A DNA stretch of 9,348 bases from the NCBI GenBank assembly GCA_002325645.1, contig DCSN01000101.1, positions 16,566-25,913 on the forward strand. The letters run 5' to 3'. Origin of the DNA: Pseudanabaena sp. UBA1465 (GTDB lineage Bacteria > Cyanobacteriota > Cyanobacteriia > Pseudanabaenales > Pseudanabaenaceae). A program made the translations under genes and the position numbers. Under the pieces are notes generated by a model. That model was given only the letters and a program-made list of their open reading frames with translations. It had not been told where the DNA came from and ran no database searches. Of the stretch, positions 1 to 6,042 are shown piece by piece. Within the stretch, counting starts at the first letter, position 1; the number at the start of each line of letters is the position of its first letter.

Positions 1-51
1 CTTTTAAAAATATTTCTGTACTAGTCACAGCCTCAATAGGCTATATCTATA

Positions 52-804
52 TTATTTGTACCTGACGTTAATACTAGCCTTTTGTTCATACAACCGATTG
101 AGCCATTGGGGATCAATGCGAAAGTGATAGCATATTTTTAACAATTGGTTGAGCATAGCATGACGGTAGATTCCCCTTTGGCGAAATCTTCTGGCTGAAG
201 TAATCACTTTTCCTTGAGCAAGTACTGGTGGCGAAAATTGACGGAGGCGATCGCTTAAGACCGTATCTTCAAAAATATCTAGATCGGGGACATTACCAAT
301 TTTTGTGAGAACTTGGCGCTTAATAAAGGGGCAATGATCGAAGTAAACGATCGCTTTTTGCCGCACCCTGACATTATCGGAATACCAAGACGTAAAGCGC
401 AATAACCAGTGGACAAGATCAAAGCTATGCTGAAATGCGCCCCAATCATATTCTGAGTGATATTCTGAGTGATATTCTGAGATCAAAGCCTGATCGATTA
501 GATCTAAAGCAATGCGATCGGGCAACAGCGTGGCGGGATGGTGTAATAAAACAATTTCGCCTGAACTAACGGCAATTCCTTCATTGAGGCGTTGGGCGCG
601 ATTTTGGGCAAGCGATCGCACCACTTGAATTTCCGAACATCGAGCCGCATACTCCTCTAAAACTTGCTCCGTACGATCATTGCTAGGACTTACCACCACA
701 ATGATTTCTTTATTTCCCTTTTGCGAAATCAAGTTAGTTAGAATATTTTCTAGATAACCATGTCTAATTTCATTGACACAGGGAAGAATTATTGAAAAGC
801 GCAT
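52..804 (-). CDS. Family 2 glycosyltransferase, TIGR04283-like
   Basis: The 250-aa protein opens with a GT-A nucleotide-binding strand (MRFSIILPCVNE, residues 1-12). It continues with IIVVVSPSNDRTEQ (34-47), an NRAQRLNEG motif (68-76), an ED pair (E179-D180) in FEDTVLSDRLR, and a C-terminal SARRFRQRG (203-211) followed by an LLKICYHFRIDP-type tail. This order matches the TIGR04283 glycosyltransferases, some of which are named for arsenosugar biosynthesis; the true sugar acceptor is unknown. There is no signal peptide or clear membrane helix, so it is probably cytoplasmic. Two family motifs are altered: the usual HADT-type metal-binding segment reads HHPATLLP (88-95), with no Asp, and the GDQG-type segment reads FDHCPF (155-160). 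An SEYH unit is repeated near residues 109-120, encoded by a 12-bp tandem repeat. The start is supported by a short AGG six bases upstream and a good promoter. Family call is firm; activity and substrate are uncertain. Confidence 0.85.
   Translation of the reverse strand: MRFSIILPCVNEIRHGYLENILTNLISQKGNKEIIVVVSPSNDRTEQVLEEYAARCSEIQVVRSLAQNRAQRLNEGIAVSSGEIVLLHHPATLLPDRIALDLIDQALISEYHSEYHSEYDWGAFQHSFDLVHWLLRFTSWYSDNVRVRQKAIVYFDHCPFIKRQVLTKIGNVPDLDIFEDTVLSDRLRQFSPPVLAQGKVITSARRFRQRGIYRHAMLNQLLKICYHFRIDPQWLNRLYEQKASINVRYK
447..481. repeat. In-frame 12-bp tandem repeat inside glycosyltransferase gene
   Basis: The unit atattctgagtg occurs 2.8 times in direct tandem. Being a multiple of three it keeps the frame and adds copies of the tetrapeptide EYHS/SEYH to the protein (residues about 109-120), just before the conserved WGAF segment. 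The copies are identical, which suggests a recent slippage expansion. Confidence 0.9.
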
Positions 805-826
805 ACAGCCTATTTAGGTTTTGAGT

Positions 827-856
827 ATTATAGATAAATTCTCTAAAAAATTACAA
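827..856 (-). promoter_or_regulatory. Sigma-70-type promoter for the glycosyltransferase gene
   Basis: Read on the minus strand there is TTGTAA (851-856), an 18-bp spacer, and a perfect TATAAT (827-832). The predicted transcription start lies near 820, giving a leader of about 15 nt before the ATG at 804. No transcript data are available, so this is a sequence match only. Confidence 0.55.
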
Positions 857-880
857 AGCAAGCTTTTTAGAAATTTATCT
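832..880. promoter_or_regulatory. Long imperfect dyad over the glycosyltransferase promoter
   Basis: The arm at 832-849 (agataaattctctaaaaa) is the reverse complement of 864-880 (tttttagaaatttatct) apart from one extra base, with a 14-bp gap. It covers the spacer and -35 region of the predicted leftward promoter, and lies upstream of its start point, so it would act as DNA (operator-like) for that gene. For any rightward transcript starting further left it could instead fold as RNA. A binding protein is not identifiable. Confidence 0.4.
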
Positions 881-938
881 GGGTTTTAAGAAATTCCACA
901 GAGTATTATAAGTAATCGGGCATAATTAAAAACCAGAT

Positions 939-970
939 CTAAAACCTGTGGCGATCGCCACAAGTTTTAG
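939..970. repeat. 32-bp palindrome centred on a HIP1 octamer
   Basis: Positions 939-954 and 955-970 form inverted arms of 16 bp with a single mismatch (C946 opposite A963). The centre contains GCGATCGC (951-958), followed by CCACA and the mirrored AGTTTTAG. There is no loop, so it is a continuous dyad. It lies in the divergent spacer, about 100 bp upstream of the first kinase gene. It may be an operator or a dispersed palindromic repeat; no T-tract follows that would make it a convincing terminator. Confidence 0.6.
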
Positions 971-1005
971 GATTTTATATTTAATTCCGCCCAGCTACTT
1001 ATTAG

Positions 1006-1061
1006 AAGTATTGAAAAAGTATTAAAAAAGTATTAAAAAAGTATTAAAAGAAGTATTAAAA
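1006..1061. repeat. Five phased 11-12 bp A-tract repeats before kinase gene
   Basis: Five direct copies of aagtattaaaa, at 1006-1016 (one base variant), 1017-1027, 1028-1038, 1039-1050 (one extra G) and 1051-1061, end 10 bp before the ATG at 1072. The period is close to one helical turn, so the A-tracts face the same side and should bend the DNA. They occupy the place where a promoter or leader would be, and no Shine-Dalgarno sequence is visible. Copy number changes by slippage could alter expression. Confidence 0.85.
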
Positions 1062-1071
1062 AGAATTTGTT

Positions 1072-2319
1072 ATGACTAATCCCAACACAGGAATGGTAAT
1101 AGAGAAGCCAATTAATAATGCATCTGTCTTGATAGTTGATGACACGATGTATAATATTCAACTTTTATCACTAATGCTAATTAAGCAAGGCTATCAAGTT
1201 GAACAGGCGACAAATGGCACAGAAGCATTAGATAAAGCCACTAAACAAATACCAGATATCATTTTACTGGATATTCGGATGCCTGATATTGATGGGTATG
1301 AAGTTTGTAAAATATTAAAAGCAAATCCGAAAACTCAAGCAATCCCGATCATCTTTATTAGTTCTATAGAAGAGCCATCCGAAAAAGTAGAAGCTTTTTC
1401 TGTGGGGGGTGTAGATTACATCAGTAAACCCTTTCAATTGATTGAAGTATTAGCCAGAATTGAAACTCATTTACGACTATGTTCATTACAAAGGAAATTG
1501 CAAGAACAAAATGAACAATTGCAATTGTCGGCGACCGTATTAGAGCGATCGCTTAGACAAGAACGTGAACTTAGTGAAATGAAAACCAACTTTATTTCCG
1601 TAGTTTCCCATGAGTTTCGGACACCTCTTACCACTATTCAAAGCGCATCAGAATTACTCGAATATTACGAATGGACGAAGGAAGAAAAAACTGAGCAATT
1701 ACATCAAATTCAATCTGAAGTTAAGCATATGACCGCATTAATGGAAGATGTCCTATTTCTTAGTCGGACTAACTCTAATAAATCTAAACTGAATTTAACT
1801 GAATTCGATCTTTTGAAGTTTTGTGGTCAACTATTACGCCAAATGCAAAAAACCTTTGGTCAAAACTACAATCTACATTCATTTTTTCAAGACTTGTTAA
1901 ATAATATATCCATTGATAATTTACATCTCCAAAATGAAATCCCAGAATTAGTTGTAAAAATGGATGAAAAGTTACTACGCCAAATTTTATCCAATTTGCT
2001 GACTAATGCCATTAAATACTCTCCTAAAAATAGGGATATTGACATAAAAATTATTGTGGATCAGCAAAATGTAACCTTTATAGTTGTTGATCATGGTATT
2101 GGTATTCCCGAAGAAGATCTAGCGCATTTATTTAGTGCATTTCATCGTGGTAAAAATGTAGGTATATTACCCGGAACTGGTTTAGGACTATCGATTGTAA
2201 AAAATTGTGTGGACATCCATAATGGTTCTATATCTGTCCAAAGCCAATTAAATATTGGTACAGAGTTTGCAGTTGTTTTGCCACTTTATGATTGTTTAAA
2301 TAATCATTTTAAATTATAA
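1072..2319 (+). CDS. Hybrid histidine kinase with N-terminal receiver domain
   Basis: This 415-aa soluble protein starts with a CheY-like receiver (about 18-135): acidic pair D23-D24, phospho-acceptor D67 in LLDIRMPD, S97/S98 in the IFISS strand, and K119 in SKPF. A short coiled coil (about 138-170) leads to a HisKA domain with a complete H-box, SHEFRTPL, H180. The HATPase_c domain has the N-box around N308 and N312, G1 box DHGIGIP (340-346), an F-box segment LFSAFHRG (353-360) and G2 box GTGLGL (368-373). It should autophosphorylate H180, with D67 as a receiver site for the same or another kinase. There is no membrane segment or sensory domain, so input must come through the receiver or a partner. 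Partner and target genes are not evident. A second receiver-kinase gene follows on the same strand, suggesting joint transcription. The ATG at 1072 leads well into the receiver domain. Confidence 0.93.
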   Translation: MTNPNTGMVIEKPINNASVLIVDDTMYNIQLLSLMLIKQGYQVEQATNGTEALDKATKQIPDIILLDIRMPDIDGYEVCKILKANPKTQAIPIIFISSIEEPSEKVEAFSVGGVDYISKPFQLIEVLARIETHLRLCSLQRKLQEQNEQLQLSATVLERSLRQERELSEMKTNFISVVSHEFRTPLTTIQSASELLEYYEWTKEEKTEQLHQIQSEVKHMTALMEDVLFLSRTNSNKSKLNLTEFDLLKFCGQLLRQMQKTFGQNYNLHSFFQDLLNNISIDNLHLQNEIPELVVKMDEKLLRQILSNLLTNAIKYSPKNRDIDIKIIVDQQNVTFIVVDHGIGIPEEDLAHLFSAFHRGKNVGILPGTGLGLSIVKNCVDIHNGSISVQSQLNIGTEFAVVLPLYDCLNNHFKL

Positions 2320-2350
2320 AAAAGATAGATGCACCACACAATCAAACATC

Positions 2351-2391
2351 AAGAAGAGAATGGTGGCGCAAAGCACCATCATTCTCTTCTT
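2351..2391 (+). promoter_or_regulatory. Long intercistronic hairpin between the two kinase genes
   Basis: Positions 2351-2360 pair perfectly with 2382-2391, and 2361-2365 pair with 2374-2378 around a 3-nt bulge and an 8-nt loop. The descending arm is rich in T but no separate T-tract follows, so it is a weak terminator at best. An attenuator or mRNA-processing or stability element is equally possible. The ATG at 2360 lies within the ascending arm, which argues against its use as a start codon. Confidence 0.6.
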
Positions 2392-2452
2392 ACTAATACA
2401 TTTAACGATTTCTATCGGTATAATGATTACTAAAGATCCTGATAAACCAACG

Positions 2453-3565
2453 ATGAAAAAAATTCTCCTTATCGAAGATAATCCTAATGTTTTGCAAAAT
2501 ACAGCAAGAATGTTGCAAGCTGAAGGCTATATGGTGATCACGGCTAATAATGGTCGTCATGGACTGGAAATAGCTCAGCAGCAAATTCCTAGCTTGATTA
2601 TCTGCGATATCATGATGCCTGAAATAGATGGCTATGGAGTGATTAGTGCCTTACGAAATAACCCTGCCACTACAGCAATTCCTTTTATATTTCTTAGTGC
2701 TAAGTCTGGCAAAACTGATTTCCGCCAAGGTATGGAACTTGGTTCCGATGATTATTTGACTAAACCTTTTACTAGGGATGAATTGCTCGGTGCAATCAAT
2801 GCTCAGTTTAAGAAGCAAGAAATAATCAATACCTATTACAAACAAGAATTAGACAATTTACGCGGCAATATTTCTAAGTCATTGCCACATCAACTACTAT
2901 TTCCTGCGATCGAAGTGATGGGTTTGGCGGATATTTTGGTCAAAAATTATCATGCTATGGAAGCCCATGAAGTCCCTGATATTGGTAAGCGAATTCGCAA
3001 AGCAGGGCGAAATATGCATGAAATGGTGAAAAAGTTTCTGCTATATGCGGAGTTAGAGTCAACTGAGAATGACGCTGAGTGGCTTAATCAAATTCGTAAT
3101 AGTAAGACTACTTTTGTGGATATCGAAATTTCTAGTTGTGCAAAGAAAATTGCTGAAAACTATAATCGGAATTCTGATTTGAATGCTGAGATTAAGGATG
3201 CAGGTATTCAGATCTCCGATTCTTATTTGAATGTGATTGCTAAGGAAATTATTGATAATGCGTTCAAGTTTTCTTCTGAAGGTACTCCTGTCGATGTGTT
3301 AGGACGTACGGAGGCGCAGGAGTATTGTTTATCTGTGACCGATCGCGGACAGGGGATTGAACCTGAGCAGGTGGCTAATTTTGGGGCGTATATGAAGTTT
3401 GAGAAAAAGTTATATATTCAGCAGGGGACGGGGCTGGGTTTGGCGATCGCCAAGCGTCTTGCGGAACTACATCGAGGTAGATTAGAAATTGAGAGTATTC
3501 CCTATGAACAAACTACAGTTAAGGTGTTTTTACCCCTTGTAGGGACTTTGTATGACGATATTTAG
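2453..3565 (+). CDS. Second receiver-histidine kinase hybrid, divergent H-box
   Basis: Counting from the ATG at 2453 the protein has 370 aa. It begins directly with a receiver strand (MKKILLIEDN), with E8-D9, phospho-acceptor D52 in CDIMMPE, S82 and K104 (TKPF). The dimerisation helix carries H146 in SLPHQLLFPA. The usual H-E/D-x-R-x-P-L pattern is broken: Q147 replaces the acidic residue and the Arg is lost. The ATPase part has N269 in the N-box, D297 in DRGQGIEP, and GTGLGL (325-330), so ATP binding looks intact. There is no membrane or sensory domain once the start is placed at 2453. An in-frame ATG at 2360 would add 31 residues, including a hydrophobic stretch, but that DNA forms a hairpin; the ATG at 2423 is another option. 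Probably co-transcribed with the kinase gene upstream and functionally paired with it (inference). Confidence 0.85.
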   Translation: MKKILLIEDNPNVLQNTARMLQAEGYMVITANNGRHGLEIAQQQIPSLIICDIMMPEIDGYGVISALRNNPATTAIPFIFLSAKSGKTDFRQGMELGSDDYLTKPFTRDELLGAINAQFKKQEIINTYYKQELDNLRGNISKSLPHQLLFPAIEVMGLADILVKNYHAMEAHEVPDIGKRIRKAGRNMHEMVKKFLLYAELESTENDAEWLNQIRNSKTTFVDIEISSCAKKIAENYNRNSDLNAEIKDAGIQISDSYLNVIAKEIIDNAFKFSSEGTPVDVLGRTEAQEYCLSVTDRGQGIEPEQVANFGAYMKFEKKLYIQQGTGLGLAIAKRLAELHRGRLEIESIPYEQTTVKVFLPLVGTLYDDI

Positions 3566-3568
3566 CAT

Positions 3569-3614
3569 GATCTTTTGTAGCGCGGCTTCGCCGCGCTACA
3601 AAACCCAAAAGATC
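3569..3614. repeat. GTAGCGCGGC palindrome between convergent genes
   Basis: Positions 3573-3586 and 3590-3603 form a perfect 14-bp stem with a 3-nt TTC loop. An additional inverted pair gatctttt/aaaagatc lies at 3569-3576 and 3607-3614. It fills the 50-bp gap between the stop codons of the rightward kinase and the leftward PhzF gene. The T-run is on the 5' side of the stem and the A-run on the 3' side in both directions, the reverse of a canonical intrinsic terminator. It may still stop or protect both transcripts. Its core resembles the palindrome at 7596-7620, so it is probably a dispersed repeat. Confidence 0.75.
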
Positions 3615-3615
3615 G

Positions 3616-4422
3616 CTATAGCGCAATTTGCCCCTGCAAGAAGGTCACAGCTTCACCTTTCAATAAAACCCTAGATTGGCGATCGCTGACTTCAAGATTC
3701 CCTGTCCTTGGCGATAACTGTTTGGCGTTGAGGGTGGTTTTACCAAGACGCTTTGACCAGCAGGGGGTGAGGCTGCAATGGGCGGAGCCAGTCACGGGAT
3801 CTTCGAGAATGCCTGCTTTGGGGGCAAAAAATCGCGATACAAAATCATAGGGCTGATTTACATCGGCGATCGCCGTAATAATAAATCCAAAGCCATCTAA
3901 CTGAGCAATGCGATCGTAGGGAGGTTGAAAATTTTGAACGGCTGACTGGGACTCTAAAACAACGGCTATATAATCTTCGCTTTGCCCCAGACATTCATAG
4001 GGGCGATCGCCAAAAATATCGGCTAATACCTGTTGCGATCGCTCTGTGCATTTGTGATAAAAAGCCGCAGGGAAATCCATCACAATTAAATGATTTTCAA
4101 AGCTAATGATCAGATCGCCGCTTAGGGTTGTGAAAGTTAGTGGGGCATCGGTGGCGATCGCTTTGATCTCGCGCAAATAATGCGCCATAGCGAGGGTGGC
4201 ATGACCGCAGAGAGGAACTTCTTGCTTTGGCGTAAACCAGCGCAACTGAAAATGATTTGTGCCTAAAGGTTTTACAAAAGCAGTTTCTGATAGATTCATT
4301 TCCGCCGCAATTTGCTGCATTTTGGCATCTTCAGGAAATTCTGATACTAGCGCTGTTGCCGCAGGATTGCCATGAAAGGTTTGATTAGTAAATGCGTCAA
4401 TAATCGCGATCGCTAGTTGCAT
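3616..4422 (-). CDS. PhzF-family isomerase
   Basis: The 268-aa length is normal for the PhzF family (diaminopimelate epimerase-like fold, two similar halves). Visible family motifs are IDAFTNQTFHGNPAA (8-22), MNLSETAFV (42-50) with E46 at the position of the catalytic glutamate of PhzF, FTPKQEVPLCGHATLA (63-78), and EDPVTGSAHC (207-216) in the second half. In phenazine producers PhzF isomerises a dihydro-hydroxyanthranilate, but no other phenazine gene is present here, so the substrate is unknown. It has no signal peptide and is probably cytoplasmic. The gene begins 31 bp after the upstream lipoprotein stop on the same strand, so the two may share a transcript. No clear Shine-Dalgarno sequence precedes the ATG. 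The gene is dense in HIP1 octamers, which indicates it is native. Confidence 0.93.
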   Translation of the reverse strand: MQLAIAIIDAFTNQTFHGNPAATALVSEFPEDAKMQQIAAEMNLSETAFVKPLGTNHFQLRWFTPKQEVPLCGHATLAMAHYLREIKAIATDAPLTFTTLSGDLIISFENHLIVMDFPAAFYHKCTERSQQVLADIFGDRPYECLGQSEDYIAVVLESQSAVQNFQPPYDRIAQLDGFGFIITAIADVNQPYDFVSRFFAPKAGILEDPVTGSAHCSLTPCWSKRLGKTTLNAKQLSPRTGNLEVSDRQSRVLLKGEAVTFLQGQIAL

Positions 4423-4453
4423 AGATTTAATGATGTTCGTATATAAACACTTT

Positions 4454-5140
4454 TTAAGGAATTGCGATCGCGGGATCGACTTTATAACTATTGACCACGC
4501 GATCGAAGGAATCTTTTAATGCAGGAATCTGATCAGCAACGCCGCCAGTCGTAATTAGGGAAATTTTGTCACCGCTACGGCTAATAAAACTATTGCCTTG
4601 GATTTTGGCAGTAATATTTTTGACGGATTCATCATAGCTCCACACAATCTGCACACTGCCATCCTTTTGTTGGATCGGCTTTTCAGCAATAAATCCTGCT
4701 CTAGAGCCAAAGGTTGACTTGAGAAAGGTTTCCAACAGGGTGGTCAATTGTTCCGTTGTGGTTTCCGATGGCGCTTTGAACACATCAACCGTAAGCAACG
4801 CATTTTTGCTAGGGTCAAACCATAAAACAATGATCTCATTCGGCTTCTTGTTTTCTTTGGGAGTCCAACCTTTAGGAGCATCTATTTGGAATAGTCCAGA
4901 TGGGTGTTTATAGGTTTCTAATCCATCGATTTTGACCTTAATGATGCGCGTATCAGATTTTGTTGCATCGTCAGTTTTAGTCGCAACGACTTTAGCATCG
5001 GGAGCTTTAGCCGTAGCCGAGGCAGTGGGACTGGTGGTGCTAGTCTTGCTTTCAGGAGCGTTAGGTGTGCAGCTTCCAAGCAGACTGCCGAAAAAGGCGA
5101 TCGCGCCAAAGGCAGAAACGATAAAGTTAGTGTTTTTCAT
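4454..5140 (-). CDS. Lipoprotein of unknown function, paralogue A
   Basis: The 228-aa protein has a typical lipoprotein signal peptide: K2, a hydrophobic stretch from about 6 to 20, and the lipobox LGSC with C24 as the lipidated residue. A Thr/Ser/Ala/Lys-rich linker (about 25-65) follows, then a globular domain from about 72 to the end that starts ETYKHPSGLFQIDAPKGW. It should sit on the outer face of the plasma membrane or in the periplasm. Its domain clearly matches the neighbouring gene at 5210-5941: shared YKH-SGL, PKGW, P-EI, PSE, KDSF and the C-terminal AIP. The start of the domain recalls PsbP/Mog1-like proteins, but this is a loose resemblance and no function is assigned. No good Shine-Dalgarno sequence is visible; the lipoprotein signal fixes the start. 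It precedes the PhzF gene by 31 bp. Confidence 0.82.
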   Translation of the reverse strand: MKNTNFIVSAFGAIAFFGSLLGSCTPNAPESKTSTTSPTASATAKAPDAKVVATKTDDATKSDTRIIKVKIDGLETYKHPSGLFQIDAPKGWTPKENKKPNEIIVLWFDPSKNALLTVDVFKAPSETTTEQLTTLLETFLKSTFGSRAGFIAEKPIQQKDGSVQIVWSYDESVKNITAKIQGNSFISRSGDKISLITTGGVADQIPALKDSFDRVVNSYKVDPAIAIP

Positions 5141-5166
5141 TTATTTTTTTTAACATGAATTCTACC

Positions 5167-5205
5167 TTTTTTAGAGAGCGCCCCAAGGGGGCGCTCTCTA
5201 AAAAA
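5167..5205. repeat. Perfect 18-bp-stem palindrome between lipoprotein paralogues
   Basis: Positions 5167-5184 (six T, then AGAGAGCGCCCC) are exactly complementary to 5188-5205, with a 3-nt loop AAG. It starts 4 bp beyond the stop codon (5210-5212) of paralogue B and lies 26 bp upstream of the start of paralogue A. The stem would be very stable in RNA and could terminate or attenuate the leftward transcript, although the T-run precedes the stem rather than following it. It may act as a 3' stabiliser for one gene and an attenuator for the other. Confidence 0.75.
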
Positions 5206-5209
5206 AGAT

Positions 5210-5941
5210 CTAAGGGATAGCGAGACTGGCATTAATAATTTGACTATTGGCTATTTTAGCGAAAGAGTCCTTCGTTGCTGTAAATTTTGGCTCGATCGCC
5301 CCAAAAGTTAAAATTGCAAATTTGTTATTTAAACGCTGTAATTTGCTAGTGGCTTGAAACTTGATTTTTTGATTGCCAATGGTCTGAGTTGATGTCCACT
5401 CAATCACGATATTACCTGTTTCTTCAAGTACAGGCGATCGCATAGCAAAATCAGCCTGATTGCCATACATTCCTTTGATAATTACCTGAAAAACATCACT
5501 TAGTCGATTTTCAGGGATTTCACTGGGTGGCACAAAAATATTTACAGAAATAGTGGCGCGTCCCGCTTTTTCATTCCAAGTAACAAGAATTTCACTGGGT
5601 TGGCTATTATCAATCACCTGCCAACCCTTCGGCACACTCATTTCTAAAAGCCCCGAGCGATGTTTATATAGTTCGAGTTCACCGATCTCTAGTTCAGGTA
5701 ACTTACTAAAATCAATCGCAGGACTAGGTGTAGCTATCTGGGTTGAGCTTGGGTTTGGACTAGGTTCTGTTTTGGGAACACCATTGGTAACACTAGTCGG
5801 CGAAGTTTTGGTGGTACTAGTTGGAGTATTAGAGTTACTACTAGTGTTGGAGTTACTACAGGCTGTAAATAGTCCCAGCGCGATCGCCATCAATGGCAAT
5901 AGTATTGATACCCTAATCGACAACTTTTGAAAAAGAAACAT
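5210..5941 (-). CDS. Lipoprotein of unknown function, paralogue B
   Basis: From the ATG at 5941 the protein has 243 aa: basic N-terminus (K6, R10), hydrophobic segment 11-25, and lipobox FTAC with C28 lipidated. A long low-complexity Ser/Asn/Thr/Pro linker (29-75) leads to a globular domain from about 85 (ELELYKHRSGLLEMSVPKGW) to the end (LAIP). The domain is clearly homologous to that of the next gene downstream, so the two arose by tandem duplication and then diverged. An in-frame ATG at 5977 would add 12 residues before the signal peptide but overlaps the pyrC terminator, so 5941 is preferred. Expected location is the plasma-membrane outer face or periplasm. The function is not recognised; a PsbP-like fold is possible but unproven. 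Confidence 0.8.
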   Translation of the reverse strand: MFLFQKLSIRVSILLPLMAIALGLFTACSNSNTSSNSNTPTSTTKTSPTSVTNGVPKTEPSPNPSSTQIATPSPAIDFSKLPELEIGELELYKHRSGLLEMSVPKGWQVIDNSQPSEILVTWNEKAGRATISVNIFVPPSEIPENRLSDVFQVIIKGMYGNQADFAMRSPVLEETGNIVIEWTSTQTIGNQKIKFQATSKLQRLNNKFAILTFGAIEPKFTATKDSFAKIANSQIINASLAIP

Positions 5942-5976
5942 AAATGTTAAGTGTTCGCTCTTATCAAACCCAGACA

Positions 5977-6007
5977 ATTAAAAACCTTGCAATGCAAGGT
6001 TTTTAAT
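5977..6007 (-). terminator. Intrinsic terminator of pyrC
   Basis: Arms 5977-5991 and 5993-6007 form a 15-bp perfect stem of the canonical type: on the minus strand five A, CCTTGCA, a tight turn, TGCAAGG, five T. It lies 36 bp after the pyrC stop codon. The plus strand would also terminate and has a further run of T at 6008-6012, but no rightward gene reads into it. It separates pyrC from the lipoprotein pair, which therefore needs its own promoter or read-through. Confidence 0.8.
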
Positions 6008-6042
6008 TTTTTAAGTCTATTTAATTTCATTCTGTCGTTAAT

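Noticed and set aside
1006..1061. Possible CRISPR-like array
   Set aside because: The 11-12 bp units are contiguous, with no spacers, and there are no cas genes; it is a simple tandem repeat.
2402..2845. Leftward open frames of 60 and 64 codons inside the second kinase gene
   Set aside because: They lie opposite a well-supported receiver domain and show no family features of their own.
3573..3603. Canonical bidirectional intrinsic terminator
   Set aside because: The stem is perfect, but T precedes and A follows it in both directions, so it lacks the 3' T-tract; listed as a palindromic repeat instead.
3616..4422. Part of a phenazine biosynthesis cluster
   Set aside because: No other phenazine genes are present and PhzF-family proteins are widespread in bacteria that do not make phenazines.
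4719..5153. Three open frames (two rightward, one leftward) over lipoprotein A
   Set aside because: They overlap the signal peptide, linker and domain of a convincing lipoprotein gene and read as low-complexity shadow translations.
5553..5930. Rightward 125-codon open frame over lipoprotein B
   Set aside because: Its Leu/Val/Gly-rich run is the reverse reading of the Ser/Asn/Thr linker; the lipoprotein on the other strand has a clear signal peptide and a homologue.
5942..5977. Twelve-residue N-terminal extension of lipoprotein B
   Set aside because: It would place charged residues ahead of the signal peptide and its ATG lies at the edge of the pyrC terminator.
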